A stretch of 64,000 nucleotides of DNA from UBA6170 sp942491385 (GCA_942491385.1 CALOAF010000007.1:124001-188000); one strand, 5' to 3'. Shown: positions 24,420-34,272, counted from the stretch's first letter. The notes: generated by a model from the sequence alone, not told the origin. Numbers and translations: made by a program.

Positions 24420-25394
24420 GATAACGATTGTTGAAGCCATTCGTGATGCCATGGATGAAGAATTAGCACGCGATGAAAATGTCTTCATTGTTGGTGAAGA
24501 TGTTGGTCAGCGCGGTGGAGTGTTCAGGGCAACAGTAGGATTATTTGATAAATATGGCGCGGATCGCGTAATCGATTCCCCTTTAGCTGAATTATCAATT
24601 GTGGGGTTGGAATCGGAGCAGCTCTATACGGCATGAAACCGATTTGTGAGATTCAATTTGCTGATTTTATTTTTCCAGCTTTTAATCAAATTCTCAGTGA
24701 AGCAGCAAAGATGACCTATCGTTCAAATGGAGAATGGACTGTCCCTATGGTTATCCGTGCACCTTATGGCGGTGGAATTGGTGGTGGTTTGTACCATTCG
24801 CAAAGTGTGGAAGCCTTTTTTACACATATTCCAGGTTTGAAAGTTGTCATTCCATCCAACCCTTATGACGCCAAAGGTTTATTAAAGTCAGCTGTACGTG
24901 ATCCAAATCCAGTCATATTTTTAGAACCCAAAAAAGGATATAGGCTGATCAAAGGGGAAGTGCCAGAAGAGGATTTTGTTGTTCCCATTGGCCCTGCTAA
25001 GGTAACCCGCTCGGGTGAGGATTTAACCATATTTGCTTATGGGATGATGCATTACTATGCTTTGCAGGCTGCTGAACAATTAGAGAAAGAAGGATTTTCT
25101 GCAGAGGTGGTAGATTTACGTACTCTTTATCCGGTAGATAAAGATACAATCCTTGATTCTATCAGGAAGACTGGTAAAGCACTTATCGTCCATGAAGATA
25201 ACCTGACTGGTGGTTACGGTGGCGAAATTGCTGCCATCATTGCTGAACATGGATTTACTGACCTGGATGCACCAATACGACGTTTAGCCGGTCCGGATGT
25301 TCCAGCCGTACCATTCAGCCACCCGATGCAGGAATGGTTTATGGTAAACCAGGAAAAAATCTTCAAAGCAGCGCTCGAACTGGCGCGCTATTAG
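24412..25394 (+). CDS. pdhB: 2-oxoacid dehydrogenase E1 component, beta subunit (frameshifted)
   Basis: About 327 residues once one base is restored. Start GTG at 24412 (overlaps pdhA stop), with GAGGAGG upstream. The first 75 codons read MTEITIVEAIRDAMDEEL, VFIVGEDVGQRGGVF and DSPLAELSIVG, then the frame breaks in the G-run at 24603-24606. Adding one G gives VGIGAALYGMKPICEIQFADF and a clean reading to 25394, with WTVPMVIRAPYGGGIGGG, the E1-beta ThDP region, and VHEDNLTGGYGGEI near the end. Because E1-beta is indispensable for the complex and the other three genes are intact, a missed G is more likely than a real mutation. Forms the E1 heterotetramer with pdhA. Confidence 0.88.
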
Positions 25395-25406
25395 AAAGAG
25401 GGTAAC

Positions 25407-26741
25407 ATGCCGGTAAAAATTATTATGCCCAAATTAGGCGAATCGGTCGTGGAAGGAACATTAATCAAATGGCTGGTTAAAGTTGGAGATCAAGTTGAAG
25501 AGTTCGATTCTTTGATGGAAGTTGAATCGGCCAAGGTAAACACCGAGATTCCCAGTCCTTCAACTGGTACATTATTGAATATTATTGTTCAGGAAGGAGC
25601 GACTGTTGAGGCAGGTACAATTTTAGGCTGGATTGGTGAACAGGGTGAGGAGCCGCCTGGTGAGGACCAAGTTATCGATGTGGAAGGGGTAAGTGATACA
25701 ACCCAACCTGATGCGACAAAAATCCAGATAACACAACAAGTTGAAGCCGGACGCGATCACGATTTAGGTTTTATCTCCCCGGTGGTGGCAAGATTGGCTC
25801 GGGAAAATAATGTCGACCTGACAAAAGTCACAGGTACCGGAAATAACGGTCGTATCACCAAAAAAGACATCCTTCAGTTTATTGATAAATTAGGTGACAC
25901 CGAACCCGAAGCAGAAATAGCTGCCTGGGAAACTCCTGGGGAAGGCGATCTATTCAGACCTACTGAATTACAATTTCCTGATAGATTTAAAGCCACCCAA
26001 CCGGTATCCCAGAAAAATGAAGAAATTGTTTCATCCGCAACTCAGGAGATACCTGTTTCAGCAGGAGATCAATTAATTCCATTATCAAAAATGCGAAAAG
26101 CAATTGCAGCGCATATGGTGATGAGTAAACATACAGCCCCGCATGTAACCACGGTGATGGAAGCTGATATGAAACAGGTGAGTGAGCATCTCAAAGGTAA
26201 TAAAGAAAATTTTTCCAAACAAGGTATTCGATTAACCTATTCAGCTTATTTTGTGGCTGCCACAGCGTTCGCATTAAGAGCATTCCCCCTGGTCAACTCC
26301 AAGTGGGCTGATAATGCTCTTCTGGTAAAATCTGCGATCAATATTGGATTGGCGACTTCCCTCGACAAAGAGGGATTAATAGTGCCTGTCATCAAGCATG
26401 CGGATGGGTATTCTATTTCAGGTCTCGCCCGGGTAATTGGAGACCTGGTAAATAGAGCCAGAATGCATCAACTTAACCCAGACGATGTTATGGAGGGAAC
26501 CTTCTCCATCACCAATCATGGGACAGCAGGATCGTTATTTGCCACCCCAGTTATCAATCAACCGCAGGCTGGGATTTTAGGGGTCGGTGTTATCAAAAAA
26601 CGGGCAGTTGTTATTGATGATGCAATTGCCATTCGGCCAATGGTTTACCTTTCATTTACTTTTGATCATCGCATTCTAGATGGTTCAACCGCGGATAATT
26701 TCCTGGCTAAAGTAGTCTCTGTGTTGGAAAATTGGCAATAA
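25407..26741 (+). CDS. pdhC: Dihydrolipoamide acyltransferase (E2)
   Basis: 444 residues. One N-terminal lipoyl domain (about 1-78) with the lipoylated Lys in MEVESAKVNTEIPSP; a flexible acidic linker; a peripheral-subunit-binding domain near 127-163 (ISPVVARLARENNVDLTKV, GRITKKDIL); and the C-terminal acyltransferase domain from about 225. The catalytic motif DHRILDGSTADNF near the C-terminus has the essential His and Asp. A long acidic linker (164-220) separates the last two domains. It forms the core that receives acyl groups from E1 and passes them to CoA. It begins 13 bases after pdhB. Confidence 0.93.
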   Translation: MPVKIIMPKLGESVVEGTLIKWLVKVGDQVEEFDSLMEVESAKVNTEIPSPSTGTLLNIIVQEGATVEAGTILGWIGEQGEEPPGEDQVIDVEGVSDTTQPDATKIQITQQVEAGRDHDLGFISPVVARLARENNVDLTKVTGTGNNGRITKKDILQFIDKLGDTEPEAEIAAWETPGEGDLFRPTELQFPDRFKATQPVSQKNEEIVSSATQEIPVSAGDQLIPLSKMRKAIAAHMVMSKHTAPHVTTVMEADMKQVSEHLKGNKENFSKQGIRLTYSAYFVAATAFALRAFPLVNSKWADNALLVKSAINIGLATSLDKEGLIVPVIKHADGYSISGLARVIGDLVNRARMHQLNPDDVMEGTFSITNHGTAGSLFATPVINQPQAGILGVGVIKKRAVVIDDAIAIRPMVYLSFTFDHRILDGSTADNFLAKVVSVLENWQ

Positions 26742-26826
26742 ATGGTCAGTGGTTGCGTCTGTGTGAACCAGTAATTGATATAATTTGAAGGTGTCTAAGA
26801 AATTTATTTGATCAAAGAGGAGTGTC

Positions 26827-28224
26827 ATGAGTGAATATGATGTTGTTGTATTAGGAGCAGGTCCGGGGGGATATGTCGCTGCCATCCGAGCATCCCAACT
26901 GGGATTGAAAACAGCCATAATTGATAAAGAATGGTTAGGGGGAGTGTGTTTAAATGTTGGATGTATTCCATCAAAATCATTATTAAAAAACGCTGATGTT
27001 GCCAACACCTTGCGGACTGGCGCAAGAGAATTTGGTTTTTCATTTGAAAATTTGAAATTGGATTATTCTGTTGCCGTAAAACGCAGTCGCCAAGTCTCCA
27101 ACCGATTGACGAAAGGTGTTGGTTTCTTAATGAAGAAAAACAATATCGTTGTCATTATGGGAACCGGTCGGATCACCGATAAAAATAAACTTAGTGTGAC
27201 CGGAGAAGATGGAAAAACTCAAGAGATTGTAGCCAAGAATATCATTGTCGCGACTGGCGCATATTCTTCTCAGATTCCCGGTGTGGAAATCGATGGCGAA
27301 AAGATATTATCCTACAAAGAAGCAATTCTACAAACAAAACAACCCGGATCAGTAATTATTATCGGGGCTGGTGCTATTGGTGTAGAATTTGCGACCATCT
27401 GGAATGGATATGGCACAGATGTTACGATTGTAGAGATGCTACCACGTCTAGTTCCCTTAGAAGACGAAGAGCTTGGTACCGAATTGGAAAAAGCGTTCAA
27501 GAAAGCAGGCATTAAATCATTGACTGGCCATCGTGTTGAAAAAGTAGAAACAACCGAATCGGGTGTTAAGGTAACCGTTTCTCAAAATGACACTGAAAAA
27601 ATTCTTGAAGCCGAGCAAGCCTTGATTGCGATTGGATTTAAACCAAATTCTGCAGACCTTGGTCTTGATGCCCTTGGGGTTAACTTAGATAAACGTGGCT
27701 TCATTGAAATTGATGACCGCATGGCAACCAATGTTCCTGGTATTTGGGCTATTGGCGATGTGACCGGAAAACTATTACTGGCACACGTGGCGAGTGCTCA
27801 AGGAATTATTTGCGCGGAGAATATTGCGGGTGCAGAGACAATAACACTGGATTATCGCATGATGCCAAGGGCAACTTATTGTCATCCGCAGGTAGCTTCC
27901 TTTGGATTGACGGAAGCACAGGCTCGAGAAGAAGGTTTTGAAGTTAAAGTAGGCCGATTCCCATTTCAGGCTAATGGTAAATCTCTTGGATTAGGAGAAT
28001 CAGCAGGTTTCATTAAGATTGTTACCGATATGAAGTATGGAGAAATTTTAGGCGCGCATTTGATTGGACCTGAAGTATCAGAATTATTACCAGAATTAAC
28101 TTTGGCGCAGAGCATGGAATTAACTTCTGAAGAAATAGCCAGGAATGTCCATGCCCATCCAACATTGAGTGAAGTGATTATGGAAGCCGCTCACGGGATT
28201 GTGGGTGAGACAATTCATATATAG
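26827..28224 (+). CDS. lpdA: Dihydrolipoyl dehydrogenase (E3)
   Basis: 465 residues; reoxidises dihydrolipoamide of E2 with NAD. Seen: FAD motif VVVLGAGPGGYVAAIRASQLG (residues about 5-25), redox disulfide GGVCLNVGCIPSKSLL near 38-53, NAD motif VIIIGAGAIGVEFATIW near 176, AIGDVTGKLLLAHVASAQG near 310, and the C-terminal active-site HAHPTLSEVIMEA with the catalytic His-Glu pair. GAGG precedes the ATG. It is separated from pdhC by 85 bases, with no terminator, so it is probably still in the same operon. A terminator follows the stop. Confidence 0.96.
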   Translation: MSEYDVVVLGAGPGGYVAAIRASQLGLKTAIIDKEWLGGVCLNVGCIPSKSLLKNADVANTLRTGAREFGFSFENLKLDYSVAVKRSRQVSNRLTKGVGFLMKKNNIVVIMGTGRITDKNKLSVTGEDGKTQEIVAKNIIVATGAYSSQIPGVEIDGEKILSYKEAILQTKQPGSVIIIGAGAIGVEFATIWNGYGTDVTIVEMLPRLVPLEDEELGTELEKAFKKAGIKSLTGHRVEKVETTESGVKVTVSQNDTEKILEAEQALIAIGFKPNSADLGLDALGVNLDKRGFIEIDDRMATNVPGIWAIGDVTGKLLLAHVASAQGIICAENIAGAETITLDYRMMPRATYCHPQVASFGLTEAQAREEGFEVKVGRFPFQANGKSLGLGESAGFIKIVTDMKYGEILGAHLIGPEVSELLPELTLAQSMELTSEEIARNVHAHPTLSEVIMEAAHGIVGETIHI

Positions 28225-28240
28225 AAAAATCTAACCTTCA

Positions 28241-28273
28241 AAAAGGCTTTGTGTTATTCACAGAGCTTTTTTT
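28241..28273 (+). terminator. Intrinsic terminator after lpdA
   Basis: AAAAGGCTTTGTG pairs with CACAGAGCTTTTTT (two G-T wobbles) around a five-base loop, followed by a T run. It ends the 2-oxoacid dehydrogenase operon. Confidence 0.8.
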
Positions 28274-28344
28274 ATTGGTTATACCAATAAATGGTGAATT
28301 ATGCGCGAAGTACACGAAATGCATCTCAATGAAAACAGTGCTTA

Positions 28345-28353
28345 TGCTATAAT
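28345..28353 (+). promoter_or_regulatory. Extended -10 promoter of secA
   Basis: TGCTATAAT is a perfect extended -10 element (TGn-TATAAT). No good -35 is seen, which is normal for extended -10 promoters. The start would be near 28360, giving a 5' leader of about 75 bases. Confidence 0.55.
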
Positions 28354-28434
28354 TTTTCACCAGATATGAAAGTTATTTATGTCTACAATTAATGAAAAAA
28401 ATTCAACGTTTAGTTGATTGATAAAAGGAACAGA

Positions 28435-31400
28435 ATGCTAAATAAAATAGCCAAAGTATTTGGATATGATCCACAAAGAAAAGAAATAGAAGAAGCAGCA
28501 GAACTTGCCAGACAAATTACTGAACTTGAACCTCAATTTGAAAAATTAACCGATGTTGATTTATTCAATAAAACCAATGAATTCAAACGACGCTATGAGG
28601 ATGGTGAGACATTAGATGATTTATTACTGGAATCATTTGCAACCGTACGGGAGGTGAGCAAACGGACATTAGGATTACGTCATTTTGATGTCCAAATGAT
28701 CGGTGGGATTACCATGCATAGTGGCAAGATCGCAGAAATGCGGACTGGGGAAGGGAAAACACTGGTTGCTACTTTACCGGTTTATTTGAACGCCATAACC
28801 GGTAGAGGGGTTCACGTTGTGACTGTGAATGATTATCTGGCCAGACGTGATGCACGTTGGATGGCGCCAATTTATTCTTCTTTGGGACTGTCGATTGGTG
28901 TTTTACAGATGGCCAGTCGAACAGAAAATGGTCAGAAAGCATTCATAGTCGATCTCGAAAAGACTTCATCCATCGAGGATCAGAATCAACTGGTGATGGT
29001 GAGCCGACAACAGGCATATCTATCTGATGTGGTTTATGGAACCAATAGTGAATTTGGATTTGATTATTTGCGGGACAACCTTACTAATCGTTTGCAGGAT
29101 CGGGTTCAAAGAGGTCACTATTATTCGATTATTGATGAAATCGACAATATTTTGATTGATGAAGCGCGTACACCATTAATCATTTCAGGTCCAGCTTCGG
29201 ATGATACAGAATGGTATGTGCGCATGGCGCAAGTTGTACGACAATTGAATCCGGAAGATTATGAAATCAGTGAAAAAGATCGCTATGTAACCTTGACTGA
29301 ACTGGGGGAAGCACATGTAGAAGAATTATTACAATTGCCAATTCGTGATCCGGAGAGGCCAGAGGATATTTCACCTGAACAAGCCAGAATTTTAGGTTAT
29401 CTGGAACAAGCACTCAAAGCCCAGCATCTTTTCCGACGAAATAAAGAATATCTTGTGCAGGGTGGCAAAGTAGTCATCGTGGATGATTTTACCGGTCGTC
29501 TGATGCCAGGTAGAAGATGGTCTGAAGGCTTACACCAGGCTGTTGAAGCGAAAGAAGGGGTGAAGGTAGAACCAGAAAATGTTACCTATGCCACCATCAC
29601 TATTCAGAATTATTTCAGAATGTATGAAAAATTAGCCGGAATGACCGGTACCGCTGAAACAGAATCAGAAGAGTTTAGTAAAATATACAATTTGGATGTG
29701 CTTCCAATCCCTACCAATCTCGAATTTCAGGCTTTCGGTAAAGATGCATCGATGTTAACCGTTGAAGACAAGGATGACGATGGTTATCGCTTTACATATT
29801 ACTCAAACCGCGACGATTCTGAAAAGAAACCAATCTTCTTCAAACGCAAAGATTATCCGGACATTGTGTACCGAACCGAAGAGGCTAAGTTAAGATCGAT
29901 CGGGCAAGAAATCCTTTATTTCCATTTATTAGGTCGACCTCAGTTAGTCGGTACTACTTCGGTGGAGCTGTCTGACCGTTTATCCGATCGGCTTTCCATG
30001 GAATCAATGCGCCGGTTATTGCAAACATTGCTAATTCGGGATGCCTGGATGAAGAAAAACAATCGGGAAATGATTGAGCAGAAAGTGGAGGAATTAGAAT
30101 TTCTGAATCAACCGCTGGATCAATTGAATATCGCTCAAATGAGAAAGTATGCGCGGGAAATTGGGCTTGATTCAGTCAATCCCCAAGATCCAGAAAATTT
30201 GAAACGATTATCAGAAATTCTGGATTTACATGAAGCATATTCAACCCGCCTCAATGATGTGATCGGTGCTGGCGTTCCACATCGGGTTTTAAACGCCCGA
30301 AAACACGATGAAGAAGCTTTGATCATCAGTAAAGCCGGTGCGTTTGGCGCAGTGACAATTGCCACGAATATGGCCGGTCGCGGGGTTGATATCAAGTTAG
30401 GTGGTGAAATCAGTGAAGAGATTCATGCTGACATTACCCGGGTATTAAAAAGGAATCAGATTGATCCTTATTCATTGAGAGATGAGGATAAACGTCAGAT
30501 TTTGAAAAAGATGGATCCCGAGCAATATGGAATTTATAGCGAATCAGTGAGGGAATTTTTACAGGCGATGGATGATATGGAAAGTGTCCGTGCGTTGGGC
30601 GGATTACATGTTATCGGTTCAGAACGTCACGAAGCCCGACGAATAGATAACCAGTTACGTGGTCGTGCTGCACGCCAGGGTGATCCAGGATCCTCACGTT
30701 TCTTCCTTTCATTGGAAGATGAATTAATGCGTTTGTTTGGTGGTCAGCAAGTGGATGGTTTGATGCGCCGGTTCAATGTCGATGCAAATATACCGATTGA
30801 ATCGGGTTTAGTAGGACGATTGGTTGAGCAATCGCAGCAAAGGGTAGAAGGTTCTAATTTTGATGTCCGTAAGCATTTGCTGGAATACGACGATGTGCTC
30901 AATATGCAGAGAAAACGGATTTACTCTCAAAGGGATATGGTCTTCGTTAAAGAGGATTTAACCGAAGATATAATGGAAATGGTTAAGCTGGATATCGAAC
31001 AAAGGGTTGCCAATGCTATTCAGGATGAAGAAGGTCCCTGGAAATTGATGGCTTATCTGGCTGACATTCAACCATCCATCGATTATGAGAATGTGTTCTT
31101 TCCGTCATTTCATCTCAAAATATTATTAGAGGAATTCGGCGACACTTTGGGTGATTTTCCGGTCCTCAAAGAAAAAGTAAAACCATTCTTACTAAAGCTA
31201 TGTGAGGATAGTTTGAATGCAGAAATTACGCATTCGCTGGATAGTTCTCAAAAATTCCTTGCTCGCATCGATGAAGCGATTGAGACTCAAAAGTTGGAAA
31301 GGTTTGATACGCTTGATTCATTTTTGGCTGGAGTAGAAGATTCTCAAAATCTTGAACCCAAAAAACCACAACAATTATTGCAGGAACTTTCAAATCTTGT

Positions 31401-32469
31401 TCGTACCCCCTTACAACTTAATCCCCGACAAGTACAGGAATTGGTGGAGGGATCAAACGAAATTGAGAACGAAATTCGTGACCAAATTGAAAAATATTTA
31501 TTAAATCTCAATATTTCCCGAGCAGTAGGAACATTCGCTGTTAGATTCAATAATCTGGATGTTAAACCGGGTGATTTCCAGGGAAGAAGTTGGGATGAAT
31601 CTGGTGATCTTATATTGGATGCTGTTGAAGATGCGTTTGCCAAACAAAAAATATCGCTTCTTGGTGACGGTGGTCAGTTATCCAATGATATTGATAATTG
31701 GATGCGTCAGATTGATTCAAATACAATTGAACGAGACCAATTATTCCAGTTGATGATTTCACTGGTGGTGGGTAGTCGTTTGGCTTTTGATCGGAAAACT
31801 CACCGTCAGATAAAGCAGCGGTACAACCGCATTAATTACATTTTCCTGGCGGCAAAGGCTTTACAAACACAAGATAAAACTCAAATCTTACAATCAGTGC
31901 TGGATCATTTACTGAATGCTTTATTTGCACTTCAATCAGTATGGGGTATTTACGAATTGAATCGTTTACAACAGAATCAGGTTTCTTTGTCCAATCTGGA
32001 TGAAATAAATAAAAAAGTGATGGTCAAAGAAATTGGGCAGGAACAATTTAATGCATTAAAAGATAAAACCATTCCTGACTTTAGTTCTGAGCAACGCGAG
32101 ATAATTCGGGATGCGCTGGGTAAACGAGTTAGAAATGAAATTTATCGCGAATTATTGTTATCCATCATTTCTCAAATGTGGGTCGAATATCTGACCAAGG
32201 TAGAAGCATTGCGGGTCTCGATTGGTTTAGAAGCGTACGGTCAACGCGATCCGCTCGTACAATATAAATCCAAGGCTTCAGAATTATTCAAAATATTGTT
32301 AGAAGATATCCGTTCTGCCTTGGTGAATCGCATGTTTACCTACCGGCCAACTCAGCGGGTAAACTCAACAATTGAGAAAGAAGTTGTCATTAAACCCCAA
32401 GAATCGAAAATCCCTGATAATAAAGAGGTCGAAACAACGAAAAAGAAGAGGAAAAGACGAAGACATTGA
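28435..32469 (+). CDS. secA: Preprotein translocase ATPase SecA, greatly enlarged
   Basis: SecA drives protein export through SecYEG. 1344 residues from the ATG at 28435 (AAGGA upstream; a TTG 21 bases earlier is possible), compared with about 800-950 normally. Core motifs: MRTGEGKTLVATLP near residue 102, YGTNSEFGFDYLRDN near 203, DEIDNILIDEARTPLIISG near 235, GRLMPGRRWSEGLHQA near 353, MTGTAETE near 404, ATNMAGRGVDIKLGG near 643, and GSERHEARRIDNQLRGRAARQG near 728. Extra material: about 90 residues in NBD2 (about 515-605, with KVEELEFLNQPLDQLN), and about 280 residues between DVLNMQRKRIYSQRD (about 820) and the WVEYLTKVEALR helix (about 1248). It ends KKKRKRRRH, without the SEC-C cysteines. 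Confidence 0.96.
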   Translation: MLNKIAKVFGYDPQRKEIEEAAELARQITELEPQFEKLTDVDLFNKTNEFKRRYEDGETLDDLLLESFATVREVSKRTLGLRHFDVQMIGGITMHSGKIAEMRTGEGKTLVATLPVYLNAITGRGVHVVTVNDYLARRDARWMAPIYSSLGLSIGVLQMASRTENGQKAFIVDLEKTSSIEDQNQLVMVSRQQAYLSDVVYGTNSEFGFDYLRDNLTNRLQDRVQRGHYYSIIDEIDNILIDEARTPLIISGPASDDTEWYVRMAQVVRQLNPEDYEISEKDRYVTLTELGEAHVEELLQLPIRDPERPEDISPEQARILGYLEQALKAQHLFRRNKEYLVQGGKVVIVDDFTGRLMPGRRWSEGLHQAVEAKEGVKVEPENVTYATITIQNYFRMYEKLAGMTGTAETESEEFSKIYNLDVLPIPTNLEFQAFGKDASMLTVEDKDDDGYRFTYYSNRDDSEKKPIFFKRKDYPDIVYRTEEAKLRSIGQEILYFHLLGRPQLVGTTSVELSDRLSDRLSMESMRRLLQTLLIRDAWMKKNNREMIEQKVEELEFLNQPLDQLNIAQMRKYAREIGLDSVNPQDPENLKRLSEILDLHEAYSTRLNDVIGAGVPHRVLNARKHDEEALIISKAGAFGAVTIATNMAGRGVDIKLGGEISEEIHADITRVLKRNQIDPYSLRDEDKRQILKKMDPEQYGIYSESVREFLQAMDDMESVRALGGLHVIGSERHEARRIDNQLRGRAARQGDPGSSRFFLSLEDELMRLFGGQQVDGLMRRFNVDANIPIESGLVGRLVEQSQQRVEGSNFDVRKHLLEYDDVLNMQRKRIYSQRDMVFVKEDLTEDIMEMVKLDIEQRVANAIQDEEGPWKLMAYLADIQPSIDYENVFFPSFHLKILLEEFGDTLGDFPVLKEKVKPFLLKLCEDSLNAEITHSLDSSQKFLARIDEAIETQKLERFDTLDSFLAGVEDSQNLEPKKPQQLLQELSNLVRTPLQLNPRQVQELVEGSNEIENEIRDQIEKYLLNLNISRAVGTFAVRFNNLDVKPGDFQGRSWDESGDLILDAVEDAFAKQKISLLGDGGQLSNDIDNWMRQIDSNTIERDQLFQLMISLVVGSRLAFDRKTHRQIKQRYNRINYIFLAAKALQTQDKTQILQSVLDHLLNALFALQSVWGIYELNRLQQNQVSLSNLDEINKKVMVKEIGQEQFNALKDKTIPDFSSEQREIIRDALGKRVRNEIYRELLLSIISQMWVEYLTKVEALRVSIGLEAYGQRDPLVQYKSKASELFKILLEDIRSALVNRMFTYRPTQRVNSTIEKEVVIKPQESKIPDNKEVETTKKKRKRRRH

Positions 32470-32518
32470 GTTTTTCATGGAAAATTCGTTCACATTTTAA
32501 GCATAATCTGATGAAAGC

Positions 32519-32547
32519 TTGCCAAGAATGCAATTCTTTCATATAAT
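32519..32547 (+). promoter_or_regulatory. rpsA promoter
   Basis: TTGCCA (32519-32524) and TATAAT (32542-32547) at exactly 17 bases. Transcription would begin near 32554, 28 bases before the ATG. Confidence 0.75.
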
Positions 32548-32581
32548 TTGAAAATCTTTTAAATTGGAGTATGTAGATCGT

Positions 32582-34210
32582 ATGGAGCAAAAAGACACCA
32601 ATCTCGAGCAACCACAACCAGAAAATTCGCAAGAAGACAATATGGCTTCTTTGCTCGAGCAAGAAGGAATGGATATAGATTTTCCACGAGCTGGAGAAAC
32701 AAAACAGGGGACTATTGCCAGTATTTCACCAAACCAAATTTTGGTGAGTGTTGGCGCAAAATCGGAAGGTATTATCACCGGACGGGAATTTGATGCAATT
32801 CCCCAAGAAGAATTAGATAAATTGGCTGTTGGTCAGGATATCTGGGTTTATGTATTAACACCAGAAGATTCCCATGGCAATTTGGTACTCTCATTAATGA
32901 GAGCCCTGGAGGAAAAATCCTGGTTCAAAGCTGAAGAACTTCTGAAAACAAAAGATTCCTACAGCAGCGAAATTCGTGGGTACAACAAAGGTGGCTTAAT
33001 TGTTCCTGTCGAAGGTCTGAATGGCTTTGTGCCTGCATCACAAATCAGTCTCTCACGCAGAGCTGGCGTGACCGGTGATACACCAGAAAAACGATGGAGC
33101 CCAATGGTAGGGGATGATATTGAAGTTTGTATCATCGAAGTTGACCGTGAACGGCGCAGACTGATTTTGTCAGAACGGGCAGCTAGCTCAGAAACCCGTG
33201 AATCCATCAAAGACAAGATCTTGAGTGAATTGGTCGAGGGTGATCTCCGTACAGGGAAGGTCACCAGTCTGGCTGAATTTGGTGCTTTTGTAAATATCAA
33301 TGGCGCTGATGGCCTCGTTCACCTTTCAGAGATCTCATGGGATCGTATTCAACATCCATCTGAAGTATTAAAAGTTGGACAGGAAATCAATGTCAAGATC
33401 ATTAATATAGATCGTGAGAAAAAAAGAATTGGTCTTTCTATCCGGCAGTTAATGGATGATCCCTGGATTCACAGAATTTCCCTATATGAAGTTGGACAGT
33501 TATTAGAAGGAACCATTACCAGATTAACCAAATTCGGCGCTTTTGCCCGCATTGAAGAAGATTTGGAAGGTTTGATTCATATCAGTGAAATTAGTGAACG
33601 TAGAATTGAACACCCTAAGGAAGTCCTCAAAGAAGGTGAAACAATAACACTACGTGTGATAAAAATTGAACCTGAAAATCACCGTATAGGCCTTAGCATT
33701 CGGCGAGTTGACTCCATGGCATTTGCCGAGATGGACTGGAAGACTCTTGAAGATATCCTTTTAGATGAAGTGGACTTGGATGATATTGAACCACCTGAAC
33801 AAAACCAAGAAGGTGAACAGGTAGAAAAGCCGAAACGAAAACCAAAAGCCAAAAAAGAAGTGAAACAGGAAGAAAAACCTGAACCAAAACAAGAAGTCGA
33901 AGAAAAACCTGAGCCTGAACAGAAAGAAAAGCCTGAGCTGAAACAAGAAGAAAAACCTGTAGCTGAACTAGAAGTGAAACAGGAAGAAAAACCTGAACCG
34001 GAACAAGAAGAAAAACCTGTACCTGAACAGGAAGAAAATCCTGAACCGGAACAGGAAGTGAAACAGGAAGAAAAACCTGAACCGGAACAGGAAGAAAAGC
34101 CTGAACCGGAACAGGAAGAAAAACCTGTAGCTGAACTAGAAGTGGAACAGGAAGAAAAGCCTGAGCCAAATCAGGATGTAGAAGAAGAAAAACCCGAAAA
34201 AGAAGTATAA
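32582..34210 (+). CDS. rpsA: 30S ribosomal protein S1 homologue with Pro-Glu-Lys repeat tail
   Basis: 542 residues from the ATG at 32582 (GGAG upstream; an in-frame TTG at 32564 is disfavoured). Four S1 RNA-binding domains: about 36-110 (GETKQGTIASISPNQILVSV), 120-190 (SSEIRGYNKGGLIVPVEG), 215-290 (GDLRTGKVTSLAEFGAFVNI) and 300-375 (LLEGTITRLTKFGAFARIE), each closing with a GLSIR or LILSER motif. Residues about 410-540 are a low-complexity tail of EEKPEPEQ-like repeats. S1 recruits mRNA to the ribosome; four-domain versions are common outside Proteobacteria. A perfect terminator follows. Confidence 0.92.
   Translation: MEQKDTNLEQPQPENSQEDNMASLLEQEGMDIDFPRAGETKQGTIASISPNQILVSVGAKSEGIITGREFDAIPQEELDKLAVGQDIWVYVLTPEDSHGNLVLSLMRALEEKSWFKAEELLKTKDSYSSEIRGYNKGGLIVPVEGLNGFVPASQISLSRRAGVTGDTPEKRWSPMVGDDIEVCIIEVDRERRRLILSERAASSETRESIKDKILSELVEGDLRTGKVTSLAEFGAFVNINGADGLVHLSEISWDRIQHPSEVLKVGQEINVKIINIDREKKRIGLSIRQLMDDPWIHRISLYEVGQLLEGTITRLTKFGAFARIEEDLEGLIHISEISERRIEHPKEVLKEGETITLRVIKIEPENHRIGLSIRRVDSMAFAEMDWKTLEDILLDEVDLDDIEPPEQNQEGEQVEKPKRKPKAKKEVKQEEKPEPKQEVEEKPEPEQKEKPELKQEEKPVAELEVKQEEKPEPEQEEKPVPEQEENPEPEQEVKQEEKPEPEQEEKPEPEQEEKPVAELEVEQEEKPEPNQDVEEEKPEKEV
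33820..34185 (+). repeat. In-frame short tandem repeats in the rpsA tail
   Basis: The DNA repeats imperfect units of 18-30 bases built around GAACAGGAAGAAAAACCTGA, all in phase with translation, encoding variations of EEKPEPEQ. It is a coding repeat likely to vary in copy number between strains and prone to assembly collapse. It also makes long meaningless open frames on the opposite strand. Confidence 0.85.
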
Positions 34211-34229
34211 AGGGTTTGTCAAGTGATAC

Positions 34230-34258
34230 AAAAAGCGCGCCGAATGGTGCGCTTTTTT
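34230..34258 (+). terminator. Intrinsic terminator after rpsA
   Basis: AAAAAGCGCGCC and GGTGCGCTTTTTT form a GC-rich stem (one G-T wobble) with a four-base loop and a six-T tail. Confidence 0.9.
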
Positions 34259-34272
34259 AAATAAGGTGAAAC

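Noticed and set aside
24600..24612. Programmed frameshift in pdhB
   Set aside because: The site GTG GGG TTG is not a standard slippery heptamer, no stimulatory hairpin follows, and a truncated E1-beta product would have no known use.
28414..28434. TTG start for secA at 28414
   Set aside because: The ATG at 28435 has AAGGA at proper spacing and gives the usual SecA N-terminus (LNKIAKVFGYDPQRK).
33800..34205. CRISPR-like direct repeats
   Set aside because: The repeats are imperfect, have no unique spacers and are in frame with the rpsA coding sequence.
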